The translations under genes and the position numbers were made by a program. From NCBI GenBank assembly GCA_002914805.1, contig JXTB01000137.1, positions 594,699 to 658,698 of the forward strand: a DNA stretch of 64,000 bases, in the 5' to 3' direction. Below, one piece after another: positions 1 to 10,760 of this stretch (position 1 is its first letter; each line of letters begins with the position of its first letter). The notes beneath the pieces were generated by a model that did no database searches, was not told the DNA's origin, and worked only from the letters and a program-made list of their open reading frames with translations. The stretch is from Parasponia andersonii (taxonomy: Eukaryota > Streptophyta > Magnoliopsida > Rosales > Cannabaceae).

Positions 1-504
1 ATGAAATTTCTACAAAATAATTGGTCAAAATCATGGTTAAGACAATGGGTAATCTAATTTTAGTGACAAAAACGAGTTTAAAAGCTTAAACATACTTTGT
101 TTACCAGAAAAATGGTGAAAATGGTGGAAGGAGAAGACTGGCCGCGGCTGGAAGTGAAGAGGCAAAATGGTGAGAAAAGTAAGAGGCACGTGACATGACC
201 TCGTTATTTTGGGTCCTTTATATTGGGCCCCTACCTCGACGCCATATGGGCACCGAGAAAAGTATATCACGGCTCCCGGCGCCGTGAAAGTTAAATACCA
301 CGGCGCTTTTTAGGCGTCGTGATAGATGTATATCACGGATCCAACGATGCCCATTAAATGCCGTTAAAGATCCTATATCACGGCGCTTTTTAGGCACCGT
401 GGTATTTTTCCATTTATCACGGTACTTGTTAAGTACCTTGATAGTTAATCAATTATCACGGCGCTTCCGTATACGCGCCATGATAGTACACATTTTTAGT
501 AGTG
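1..504. mobile_element. CACTA (En/Spm-type) DNA transposon, one terminal part
   Basis: The segment ends at 504 with TTTTTAGTAGTG, the reverse complement of CACTACTAAAAA, which matches the conserved CACTA terminal inverted repeat. The preceding ~230 bases carry many direct and inverted copies of a TATCACGGCGC-type motif, the subterminal repeat structure typical of CACTA elements. The next three bases (ACA, 505-507) would be one half of the 3-bp target duplication. The other end lies outside the window, so length, autonomy and orientation are unknown. No transposase-like coding is seen in 1-260. Confidence 0.75.
262..490. repeat. Subterminal repeat cluster of the CACTA element
   Basis: At least six copies of TATCACGGCGC or its complement (CGCCGTGATA and variants) occur, several paired head-to-head as near-palindromes separated by a few bases, for example around 295-325 and 375-402. 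In CACTA elements such arrays bind the transposase. That role is inferred from the family, not shown here. Confidence 0.75.
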
Positions 505-723
505 ACACTCTAAATATTATCTTGACATTAGTGTCTAGTTACTCGACTGCAATGTTGAGAATAATAGACAATATGTCTAGTATAGTCGAGATAATGTCTA
601 GCACCTGGATGACTATAATTGGCCTGTGGATCGACAATTGTGTCTAGCATTGTTAATGTAGTGTCTAGAATCTAGATATACTATTGTTGAGACAAGACTC
701 GATAATACTGTGAAGCGTAGTCG

Positions 724-1138
724 ATAATGTATAATTTGTCGAGTTCTAGACAAGTTGTCTAGAAAACTAGACACTCTTGTCTATCTCAATCTGGGTTTCT
801 TTTCCGTAGCGGATCTCGTCCTTTTATAACCCATTTTCCAGTTTATAGTTTTCAAATTTAAAAAATGACAAAAAACTTTCTATTTTTCTCTATAGTTTCA
901 AGTTTTACTAGAAAACAACTTGTACTTTATAATGTACAATTTGTTGAGTTCTAGACAAGCTGTCTAGAAAAATTAGACACCTTTGTCTATTCTGATCTAG
1001 GTTTCTTCTTAGTAGCTGATCTTGATGTTTTACAACCCATTTTCTAGTTTACAGCTTTTCAGGCTCAAAAAATGACCAAAAACTCTCTATTTTTCACTAT
1101 AATTTTAAGTCCTACTAGAAAATAACTTTTAATTTACA
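724..1138. repeat. Two-copy tandem repeat, ~205-bp unit, in GTCTAG-rich DNA
   Basis: The block beginning ATAATGTATAATTTG at 724 recurs from 929 as ATAATGTACAATTTG. Both copies run through TTCTAGACAAG, TGTCTAGAAAA, a TCT-rich stretch, TTTATAACCCATTTT-like sequence and AAAAATGAC to CTAGAAAA. The unit is ~205 bp and the copies differ at many positions, so the duplication is not recent. Upstream, 530-720 is dense in GTCTAG motifs and TCGA-containing words. No coding potential is visible. Confidence 0.7.
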
Positions 1139-3382
1139 AAAAATAATCATAATTATTGATGGGATAGGCTCAATGGGTTGCGACTACCGTGTTTTCGACG
1201 AGTTCTGGGGAGCATAGGTTGGGAATAACAAGCTCCATTGAGAGCATGAGTAGGTGAGATGGAAATTGGAATGAGAGATAGTAAGCAGATCGCAATTAAA
1301 AAGAAAGAGTTATGTGTTTTTTTATTTTTTCCTTTTATTTCAATCTTAACCAAGGTCATATATGTTATTGTATGATACTTTTATTTAAAATAGATAGTTT
1401 TAACTAAAAAGTACGAAAAGGGGTATAGTGCTTAAAATCAACTATCAGGAAAAATATTTGACCCAATTTCTCAATGATATTTCCTTTATTAGTTAGTCAA
1501 CTACTAAAGTATTCAATATAATACTTTTCACTACTTGAATTGTGAATATATACTAAACTTATACTGGGGTGCCAAACTTCTAATTAGTTCATAGTATGGT
1601 GGGAAACTTTGAGAATTATTGATGATCACCCAACTCACCCCAACCAACTGGATTACTATTGCCACTTACTTAGTTACCAATTGTTAACAAGTAGGTGACC
1701 ACATTCATAAATACTTGATGGTCATCCACTCATTTACTAAATTTATATTGCTCAAAGTATTTATTTTAGGGTACCAAACTCTTGGAATGTTGTGAAATCT
1801 GGTGAAAAACGTTGTGAATTATCGATGGTCACCCACTTAGCTACTATCATCTATTTATTTGCTTACAGATGGTCACCTGCTTCGTTAGTCACCTATCAGA
1901 TTATCTACAATAATTGAGAAATGGTGGGCTTTAAGAACTCTATTTTAAAAAAAGAAAAATAAAGTTACTATAAATATCTTATTCAATTATATATGATGTA
2001 CGAGCAAATGGGGGGGAACTTGCATGTATTTTTTATTTGTAAAAATAAATTACAAATAAAAAATAGAAACAAAGAGGTTAATATTGGTATTCAGAAAATG
2101 GGAAAACAAGCTTGGCGTTCCTTATATATTGCTAAAAATCTGTCAACAAAAAAAAAAAATTCTTAGGAATTAGTTTGGTTAAAAATCATGATATGTTTCA
2201 CTTTAAAAATATATATATTTAAAGAATGTCTAGTAGTGTGATTGAAAATTTATAATAGCTAAAGTCTAAAAAGAATCACACAAATCAAATCAAAAATTAA
2301 ATTAGGTGCAAAAACCCCAAAAAAGTGCTAAACAAAACTGGAAGGATAAAAAAATAATAATAATAGTAATAAAACACGTGACAACACACATCATGTGTTG
2401 TCAACCATTTCTCTCTCGCTCTCTTAATTTTTCTTTTAGTCACGGGTCATACTATGCTTTTGCAAGGGTGTTATACAAAAATCCAGTTCAAAAATCCAAA
2501 AACTTGAGAAATCTTAAAATTTTTAAAAAATCACATATCTATTTAAAAATATTTAGAAAAATACTAATTTTTATAAACTAATAAGACAATTGAAATAACG
2601 AATCAAGTTATTTGAGATAATAAGTTTGGCTACCTTAAATAACCTGACCTGTTATCCCCAATACCTTCCAAAGTACCAATTTCAAATAAAAAGTGATAGT
2701 TTTCTAAATAGGTTAAAAAGTGTTATTTATATAAATAGTTTTAGAAAATGATATATGTCTAAATCAATTTGGTATTTTTTTTCAAAAAGTTAAGCTCGAG
2801 ATTTTTCAATTTTTCAGACTTTTTGGTCTTGTTTTTTTGTAAGAAGCTCTTTCACTTATTATAGTATGCATTTTTTAAAGAGTTATCTGCAACAAAAAAA
2901 AAAAAAAAAAAAAACTTACAGTATAATCTTTTTATAAATTTAACCTTTTTTTTTTTTAATTTGTGCAAAATTATAGCTTCACATTTCAAATATCGGTAAA
3001 TTTGTACTATCTACATATAAATTGACCAATAATTTTGTCACTAAACATGGAATATAAATTGAGAATATTTTATTTCTATTGACTAATACAAAATATTGAC
3101 TAGAAATAATTTAAAATAGTTAGCAATAAAACCCAATTTATACATAGGGGATACAAATTTATAGAGATTTGAAATGTAGAGATATTATTTTACATAAGCC
3201 AAGAAAAATATTAAAATTGTAGAAATGTCATACTTTAGTATTTTTTTTGGTAATTATCCCTTTTTTAAAACTTTGGGAGTTTCTTTTTTCCAGTAGGTTT
3301 TAAAAATTCTCGTTTACTTAGCTTCCGTAGGCTCTTGAAAGAATATAGAGCATACATTTTTAGGTGAAAATTTGAATATAGA

Positions 3383-3383
<1 letters not shown>
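1139..3383. other. AT-rich intergenic DNA, no gene recognised
   Basis: No convincing coding sequence. 1560-1930 has several degenerate copies of a GGTCACC(A/C)ACT word spaced roughly 60-130 bases apart, probably an old repeat. Poly-A runs occur near 2150 and 2895-2913. A 68-codon minus-strand reading frame (1153-1359) has a hydrophobic N-terminal third but no recognised family and is not called as a gene. Confidence 0.5.

Positions 3384-3426
<43 letters not shown>
3384..3426. repeat. (AT)n microsatellite
   Basis: Uninterrupted alternating AT of about 42 bases. The following ~430 bases (3427-3860) start with GCTTGTTTGGTAACATTTTC and end near TTCAAGCAAACCC, which looks like a degenerate MITE with poorly preserved ends. 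I could not establish its inverted repeats or target duplication. Confidence 0.85.
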
Positions 3427-3428
<2 letters not shown>

Positions 3429-3865
3429 AGCTTGTTTGGTAACATTTTCATTTTCTGTTTTTTGTGTTTTTTAACAGAAAATTTGGAATTTTTTTTTTTA
3501 AGTTTGCTTGGTAATTTTGGCTTTGTTTTCTGTTTTTAAAAATTGTTATCAAAATTTTCAAAAAAAAAATTAGTAAAAAAAAATTTCTAATATCTTTATT
3601 TTTAAAACAAATTTCAAAAACTAAAAAACATGCAAATATTTATACATAAGTGTATATATACATATATGTATATATATATATATATATAAATACAAGTCTA
3701 TATAAATTTCTCTCTCATTATTTACACTTATTTGTTTTTAGAAACAGGTAGTGAAATTAAGTTTGCCAAGTATATTTCTTATTTTTAAAAATTAAAAATC
3801 AAAGTAAAATTTTCAATTTATTTAAACAAAAAAACCAGAAGTGAATTCAAGCAAACCCATAATGT

Positions 3866-4166
3866 ACGAACTTTAAGTTTGAATATTATGTAATTTAAAT
3901 CCTGAACTTTAGACTCTGCAAAATAATATTATGAAGTAAAAAAAATCTGAAAATTAATACCCTGAGTTGACTTTTCGAATAACTTTAGGTAGAATAATAA
4001 TGACTAATGTAGTTTTGTATAAAAAATATTATTAGTTTTTCGTTACTAAAATTAGTAAAAATAAATCATTTTAGGGTAATAATTTTCAGAAATTCTTAAT
4101 CTCATTATATTATTTTTTGGAGTCCAAACTTTAAGATTTAAATTACAGAAAACTCAAGATTCGGGT
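3866..4166. mobile_element. Fold-back type MITE (~300 bp)
   Basis: The two halves are inverted copies. GTAATTTAAATC at 3890 pairs with GATTTAAATTAC near 4135, and CTGAAAATTAATACCCTGA near 3949 pairs with the complement of TAGGGTAATAATTTTCAG near 4073. Arms are about 95-100 bases with scattered mismatches around a ~100-base centre. It is non-coding. Target duplications were not resolved, so the superfamily is unassigned; the long arms recall Mutator-like MITEs. Confidence 0.65.
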
Positions 4167-4539
4167 ATTTTCTTTAAGATTCATCCTTTAAAAAAGTTCA
4201 TCACGTTTACGGTCCATGAAAAAAATGAAATTAAAAAATACCTACTTTGATGTGCGACGGTTCCTGACAGGTCCTTTATATGAATTTCTTTTTTTTTTTT
4301 CAAGTTACTTTTGAGTTTCAAAAGCAATTTTGCAACTTTTTTTTTCTTTTAACGCTATCTTCTATTTTTGTTTTAATTTAAACTTTTTTAGGCTAGAAAT
4401 AAAATTTTAATTTATTTGTCTTTCTCTAATGTTGACTTTCTTTTTCTTATTTTATCATTTTTAAAATTATATATTCCTTTTTTTCATTATTTATTTTTTT
4501 TTATTTTTTTGATATAATCCTTGTAATAGATACATGTTA

Positions 4540-4767
4540 GGATTTAGTAATTAAAGAGAGGAAAGGGTAGGATTCAAATGCCGCACTTGTAATGGTTACA
4601 AGTTAGAAGTCGTTGGCACACAAGCTGGACTAAAGGAGAAGGACTAAAGAGTCCAGTCTCCAAAATACTTCCTTGGTGTAGGACTAAATAGTTCCATTTA
4701 GAGCTTGGATTTATTTAGTCCCAACAAGAGATGATGGTTTCTCTCTTTGTTTTGCAAATTTTTTTTT
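4540..4767. other. Non-coding segment with GGACTAAA repeats
   Basis: GGACTAAA or close variants appear at least four times between 4625 and 4725, with TTTAGTCC once in the opposite sense. This looks like the remains of a small non-autonomous transposon. No ends or coding could be defined. Confidence 0.3.
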
Positions 4768-5131
4768 GGATAAAATATTTTTGGGATATTATCATTTTTA
4801 TATCCTGTATTTTGATATTTTGTTCAAATTATACCTTCTGTTTTCGTTATTATCAACATTGATCTTTAGATTTGAAATCAATTACAAATTTATACCCTGA
4901 CACCAATTTAGAGCAGTTAATTTACCAAGTTACCGTTTAAAAAATTGAAAATAAACTATATAAAAACTGATCTGAGAATAAGTTTATTAAATCATCTTGG
5001 TAAATTAACTGCTCTAAATTAGTGTCATGGTATAAATTTATAACAAATATTAAATTTAAGGGTCAATATTGATAATAACCAAAACAGAATGTATAAACAG
5101 AATAAAGTGTCAAAATACAGGGTATAAAAAT
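4768..5131. mobile_element. Fold-back MITE, left and central part, split by the gypsy insertion
   Basis: Long inverted arms face each other across a centre near 4955: ATTTATACCCTGACACC, AATTTAGAGCAGTTAATTTACC and TATCATTTTTATATCCTGTATTTTG on the left recur as complements on the right. The right arm stops at 5131 at the gypsy element and resumes at 14251, where AAAATGATAATGTCCC completes the complement of GGGATATTATCATTTTT from the left end. Removing the insertion and one 5-bp target copy leaves a MITE of about 390 bp. It has no coding capacity. Confidence 0.8.
5127..5131. repeat. Target-site duplication, left copy (AAAAT)
   Basis: AAAAT immediately left of the LTR start TGTCACG is repeated exactly at 14251-14255, right of the LTR end TTTTTACA. 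Five bases is the usual gypsy target duplication. Confidence 0.85.
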
Positions 5132-7322
5132 TGTCACGACCCAAAACCCGGGCCAGTGGCAGAGGGGAATTTCACAAAGGTGGAAAATTACTTGATTTAT
5201 TTGAAAAGTATCAAAAGTTCTAGTTTTTATAAAAATAGTCCATTTAAATAAAATAATCAGAATTCCATCCTGTGAACCACTCCCACAGTTCGTATATACC
5301 ATTAAACATAGACTGAATAATAATTAAAAATCACGAAGTCACATAAAAGCCCAAACATCGCCATCATCCACAATAAAAGTCAAATACCAGAATGGCATAC
5401 ATAAGTTCACAGACAAAATAGAAAGCAGTAATCTTGATTCAATGCTAATACAAAACCTAAATAGTCTAAAGACTACGACAACAAACTCCTAGCATTACCA
5501 AGAGATGAACTGCAATCCAGATGACCTCTTACTCCTCTTGATCACCGAGATCGCACTGTACACCACCTGAGGAAGAAGGTAGGGGGGTGAGCATAAAATG
5601 CTCAGTAGGAAAAACAATTACCTCGATCGAAAATATTTTAGTAATGGGGAATTCCTGCATGGTTAGTTTAGTCCAAAACATACATATATATATATAATCC
5701 AAACTAAAAATCCATATATATATAAAAAGCAGTGTAATCAAAACCATTCAATCCATATGCACATGACACAAATCAACCCATACCCATGAGCTCTCATCCT
5801 CTCATTTGTGGAAACCCAGGATGATGACACTAAGCATGCCTAACAGCCTGCCTGATACTTAAGCCCATACCCGGAGAGGACACCCGTGTGTCGCCTACCA
5901 AACCTGAAGGGGCAACCGAATTACCTACGCCTACCAAATGGGGAGGTAATCAGAAGTAACAAAATCTCACGCAAGTTTACAGACTTTCGCCGATGGTGGG
6001 GCATGCAGCGCCACACTGTAAACCCACGATGCTAACACGGTACCCATATATGATCCTATGACACGTGCAATAAAAGAACTAAAGTGTGAAAATAATCATG
6101 CTCTGGTTTTTCAGTAAAATCAGTATACTTGGTTTTTATAGAAAAACGGACAGCATAACGGCCTTATTTTTAATATACCCAAAATAACCTGCACTCAAAA
6201 AATTTCCGGAGCAATACAGTATATATCTCATACAACTAATTCTTATCATAGATATTCGATAAACCAAAAATCATATTTGTTCTCATATGTTGCAGATAAG
6301 TTTTATTCGAAAACGATATAAAACACAGGTAATTGAATCACTACCTCGCTCGAATAGCAATACCACGCTATCGAATTCTCAAAGTGTCGTTGACGATCGC
6401 CTGAAGGGTCGGGAACCAATTCCAAGCCCTCGATCGTCCTCTTGCGAAAAGCTAACTTCTCACCAAAGCTTCAATTCTACAAACAAACCTCTTCACTAAA
6501 TTTCTAACACCCAAAATAGCTAGGTTAGATATATAACTTGTCCAATTCGGGTCTGGGCCCACACTGCACCGATGGCATGCAAAACGAGGTAAATCTCGAC
6601 CGTCCGATCTCGATTTCCGTGCTGGTCACCAAACATAGGCAATATATATATATCAAATTTCTCTATTTTCCGATTACAATCCAAAAAAGACAACAAAAAC
6701 ACAATCCAATAGCCGGATCAAAAAGTCAAACTTAAATTCAAAATATCCAAAAATGGCAACTTTCAATCCGGGCAAAATAGGGTTGAGATATATATACCTT
6801 GATGATCCTTGAGACGAGACGAATCTAACGGGACCAGTTGGGGGTCGAATGGTGGCCGGAATCGTCGCCGGTGACGAAAAAACCGAAACGGCAACTTGGA
6901 GGATTTCCGGCGTTACAGGCGACGGCGGCGGCTGGCGAGGGGCGGCGGAGCTTCGGCGCAGTCTGGCGAGTCAACGCTGGTCAGTGGCACGGGCGGACGA
7001 CGGCCGGAGCAGCTCCTGCGACGGACCCTGCTTCTTCCGGCTGAGAAACGCAGAGAGAGAGTGTGTGAGAGATCGGGGGAGAAGAGAGAGAAGAGAGAGA
7101 GAAAAGAAAAGGATAGGGTACGTGACCCTGTCTTATAGGACTGTGCAATTTTTTAAAAATTGCATATAAGTACCCAAATTTCAAATTTCTATCAATCTAG
7201 TTCCACCGAAAATTGCAATTTAGTTCCTCTGTACAAAACTTTTGTAATTTAATCCCCACAATATTTTATCCGAAAAATTAGTAAATTATCCAAATTTGCC
7301 TCCCAAAATCCGGGTTTTTACA
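5132..7322 (-). repeat. 3' LTR of the chromovirus (left copy)
   Basis: Begins TGTCACGACCCAAAACC and ends CCGGGTTTTTACA on the plus strand. It is 2191 bp and matches 12172-14250 throughout. It contains about 130 bases (roughly 6654-6797) that the right copy lacks. Short reading frames in the GC-rich part near 6840-7130 are not genes, because the segment is LTR sequence with a (GA)-rich tract. Confidence 0.92.
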
Positions 7323-7335
7323 TTCTCCTCTCCTT
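7323..7335 (-). other. Polypurine tract of the chromovirus
   Basis: Read on the minus strand, AAGGAGAGGAGAA directly precedes the 3' LTR start TGTAAAAACCCGG. This is the expected place and composition of the plus-strand DNA primer. Confidence 0.8.
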
Positions 7336-7449
7336 AAAAGAATTTCATCCCGAAATTCAAAGTACAAGTCAAGGTTTACATCACAATACAACTTCTGACT
7401 GAAAGTCAAACAAATGAGAGTACTTCTCGTACATCTCCATCACGAGTTC

Positions 7450-8892
7450 TCAAGTAGCCGCGTCTTCCTTGTGATGTTCCCAAAGCACCTTGACAAGTGG
7501 AATCTCTCTGTTGCGAAGCACCTTCAACTCTCTAGCCAACAAACGAACATACTGCTCTTCATAGGACACATCTTCTTGGATCAGTACATGCACGTACTGA
7601 ACAACATGAGATGGGTCCGATGTGTACTTCTTCAACATCGACACATGAAACACATTATGCACGTGACCCAACTGTGCAGGCAGATTCAAGCGATACGCCA
7701 CTAGTCCAATTCTGTCAGTGATCTCAAAGGGCCCAATATACCTTGGAGCAAGCTTACCCTTAACTCCAAATCTTGTAACACCTCGCCTTGGAGTCACTTT
7801 CAGGAATACGGAATCACCAGTATCGAACTCTACCTCAAACCTCTTCGGGTCAACATAACTCTTCTGGCAATTCTGAATCTCTTTGAGTCTCTTTTGGATA
7901 CCTTTGATCTTCTCAGTAGTCTCTTCAATCAATTCAGGTCCAAGAGTAACACATTCTTCGGTTTCTGCCCAATACAAAGGCGATCTACACGGCCTTCCAT
8001 ACAACACTTCATATGGAGCCACACTCACACTAGTCTGGTAACTGTTATTATAGGCAAATTCCACCAAAGAAAGATAATCATCCCAGTTTCCACCAAAGTC
8101 CAATATGCAACAACGTAGCATGTCCTCAAGAATCTGAACGATTCTTTCAGACTGACCATCTAACTCAGGATGGTGAGTCGTACTGATATCCAACTGTGTA
8201 CCCAACGCTTTCTGCAAGGCTCTCCAAAACTTAGAAGTGAACCTTGGATCTCTGTCAGATACTATGCTTGAAGGCACACCATGCAAGCGTATGATGTTCT
8301 CTACATACAGTCTACTGAGCTTAGTAAGAGAGTAGTCCATCTACATCGGTATAAAGTGAGCAATCTTCGTCAATTGATCGACTACTACCCAAACTGCGTC
8401 ATTCTTCCTCAAGGTCTTCAGCAAACGGGTCACGAAGTCCATCGTGATCTTGTTCCACTTTCATTCCGGAATTGGCAATGGCTGAAGTAATTCAGCTGGC
8501 CTCTGGTATTCAGCCTTGACTCGCTGACAAGTCAAACACTTAGCCACAAAAGTAGCTACATCCTTCTTCATCCCTTTCCACCAATACTGCCGCTTCAAGT
8601 CTCGGTACATCTTGGTACTACCTGGATGTACTGCGAACCTTGATTTATGAGCCTCAGTTAGAATGATTTCTCAAAGATTAGGATCATCAGCTACAGCCAA
8701 CTTCCCACTGAAAAGTAAAAATCCTTCTCTATTAGTGCACCAACCATCTAACTGCTCACCATTTTGAAGCCGGTTCCATATTGTCCTCAACTTCCTATCT
8801 TGCCACTGACTCCGCTGGACAGTCTTGAGAAGAGATGGTGAAATCACAATGTTGCTCAGATAAGCAACTCCTTTATTCTCGAAGTACTGCAA
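7450..8892 (-). pseudogene. Gypsy integrase with chromodomain-like tail, disrupted
   Basis: Integrase normally inserts the retroelement cDNA into the host chromosome. On the minus strand the HHCC zinc module is readable around 8500-8670 (EAHKSRFAVHPG, then CLTCQ), followed by the DDE core: TMDFV near 8435, SDRDPRF near 8262 and DGQSER near 8155. Then come the GPY/F module (RYIGPFEI near 7730) and a tail ending [14 protein letters not shown], which resembles plant chromovirus chromodomains that target insertion to heterochromatin. The last 296 codons (7450-8340) are open. Upstream in-frame stops occur near 8342, 8463 and 8670, the last two explainable as TGG or CGA changed to TGA. Clearly a decayed copy. 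Confidence 0.9.
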
Positions 8893-9029
8893 GTTGTAGT
8901 CACCAATCGCATCTGAGTTCCTTTAATCTTCAAACACCAGTGCAGCTAGTACACCATGAGGCTTCTTACTCAGTATATCAGCTACAACATTGGCCTTACC
9001 AGGATGATACTATAGGTCGAAGTCATAAT

Positions 9030-10494
9030 CCTCTATATACTCAACCTATCTTCGCTATCTCAAGTTCAGATCCTTCTGAGTAAAGAGATACTTCAAACTC
9101 TTATGATTGGAGAATATGTCGAACTTCACACCATACAAGTAACATCGCCAAATCTTCAAAGCAAAGATCACTACTACAAGCTCCAGATCATGGGTGGGAT
9201 AGTTCCTCTCATTTGGCTTCAACTGACGAGAAGTATAAGCCACAACTCAACCATTCTGCATCAAGACACATCCCAAATCCGTCTTTGAAGCATCGGTATA
9301 TACCACATAAGGCTTGTTACTGTCAGAAATAGTAAGAACAGGTGCAGTGGTTAAACTCTGCTTCAACCTGACAAAAGCTTTTTTACTTTCGTGATCCCAA
9401 ACAAACTTAACATCATTCCTGGTCAATTTCATCAAAGGCAAAGCAATTCTCGAGAAATCTTGCACAAAACGATGGTAGTAGCCTATCAAACCAAGGAAAC
9501 TACATACCTCCGTCATAATTCTCAGTCTTTCCCATTCCATAACAGCTTCGATCTTAGCGGGATCGACTGAAATACCTCTGTGAGAAATCACATGACCCAA
9601 GAACTTCAATTCTGACATCCAAAAGTCACACTTCGATTTCTTGGCATACAACCGATGATCTTTCAAGGTCTTGAGTACTATCCCCAGATGTTCGGCATAC
9701 TCTTCTCGAGTTTTGGAATACACCAGGATGTCATCTATGAACACAACCACAAAACGATCCAAAAACGGCCTAAAAATCCGATTCATGAGATCCATAAATA
9801 CTGCGGGAGCATTCATTAAACCAAATGGCATCACCAGAAACTCAAAGTGACCATATTGAGTTCTGAATACTGTCTTAGGTATATCATCCTCTCTTATCTT
9901 TAACTGATGATAACCGGATCTCAAATTGATCTTAGAGAAGAACCTTAAACCACCGAGTTGATCAAATAACTCATCTATCCTTGGCAAAGGATACTTGTTC
10001 TTCACTGTCAACTGGTTCAACTTCCGGTAATCCACACAAAGTCTCAACGAAACATTAGCTTTCTTCGCAAACAAAACAGGAGCACCCCAAGGAGAAGTGC
10101 TACTGCGAATAAAGCCCTTGGAAAGTAAATCGTCCAACTGTTCTCTTAATTCTTCCATCTCAGCAGGCGCCATGCGATAGGCTGGAATAGAAACTGGCTG
10201 AGCTCCAGGAACTAGTTCAATACAGAACTCGATCTCTCTATCTGGTGGTAACCCCGGTAAGTCTTCAGGAAACACCTCTGAATACGCACACACTACCAGA
10301 ATCCATGGATCTTGATCGTCTATCCTCACCTCACCATCCATGGCAAACAAGTTCGCATAACACTCAAGTTTCTTCCTTCCACTCATGCACGCTTTCAGAA
10401 CATAACTAGGTTTCAACGGACTCATCCTAGCCTGATAGATAATAGGATATCCATCACTAGGAAAAAGAGTCACCCGCTTCGTACGACAGTCCAC
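9030..10494 (-). pseudogene. Gypsy reverse transcriptase and RNase H, disrupted
   Basis: A 415-codon open stretch (9247-10494) carries the RT domain: [19 protein letters not shown], the [12 protein letters not shown] block (Lys where Asp is usual in the first catalytic motif, normally F-x-K-x-D-L), [12 protein letters not shown], and the FIDDILVYS active site at about 9719-9745. It runs into RNase H ([13 protein letters not shown]). A TGA at 9244, where the family has Arg (CGA), cuts RNase H; it continues as [20 protein letters not shown] and ends at LNLR followed by TAG and a second TAG, replacing the usual Gln and Trp. The motif substitution and stops show the copy is dead. Confidence 0.92.
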
Positions 10495-10514
10495 AACCGC
10501 TCATATTTCGACAA

Positions 10515-10760
10515 CTAATCCATACCGAGTATCACGTCATACTGTCCCATCGGCAACATAATCAAATCAGAAAGAAGCTTCCTATCACTAATCACAACCC
10601 GAAAAGACTTACACACACTAGACATATCGGCTACTCCTCCCAAAGGTGTACCCAACGTCAATACATAATCCAAATCAAAAAATTCCAACCCCAATAGTTG
10701 AGCAAACAATAAGGATATGAATGAATAGGATGCACCATTATCAAACAAAACATGTGCTCA
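10515..10760 (-). pseudogene. Gypsy aspartic protease, altered active site
   Basis: The retropepsin-like protease normally releases the mature Gag and Pol proteins. The reading frame starts FDNGASYSFIS where the family has D-S/T-G-A(S/T)-HSFIS, so the catalytic triplet reads D-N-G and the His reads Tyr, both explainable by G-to-A or C-to-T changes. It ends VILGMD followed by TAG in place of the conserved Trp codon, and a one-base shift separates it from the RT frame (AVVDCRTK). It lies between gag and RT as expected. Confidence 0.85.

Noticed and set aside
1153-1359. 68-codon minus-strand frame with a hydrophobic N-terminal segment, like a small secreted peptide
   Set aside because: Length is expected by chance, no family or conserved cysteine pattern is recognised, and no leader or polyadenylation context is visible.
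6838-7184. Several overlapping frames of 67-106 codons in GC-rich DNA
   Set aside because: They lie inside the chromovirus LTR and recur with changes in the other LTR (13767-14129), so the open frames follow from base composition.
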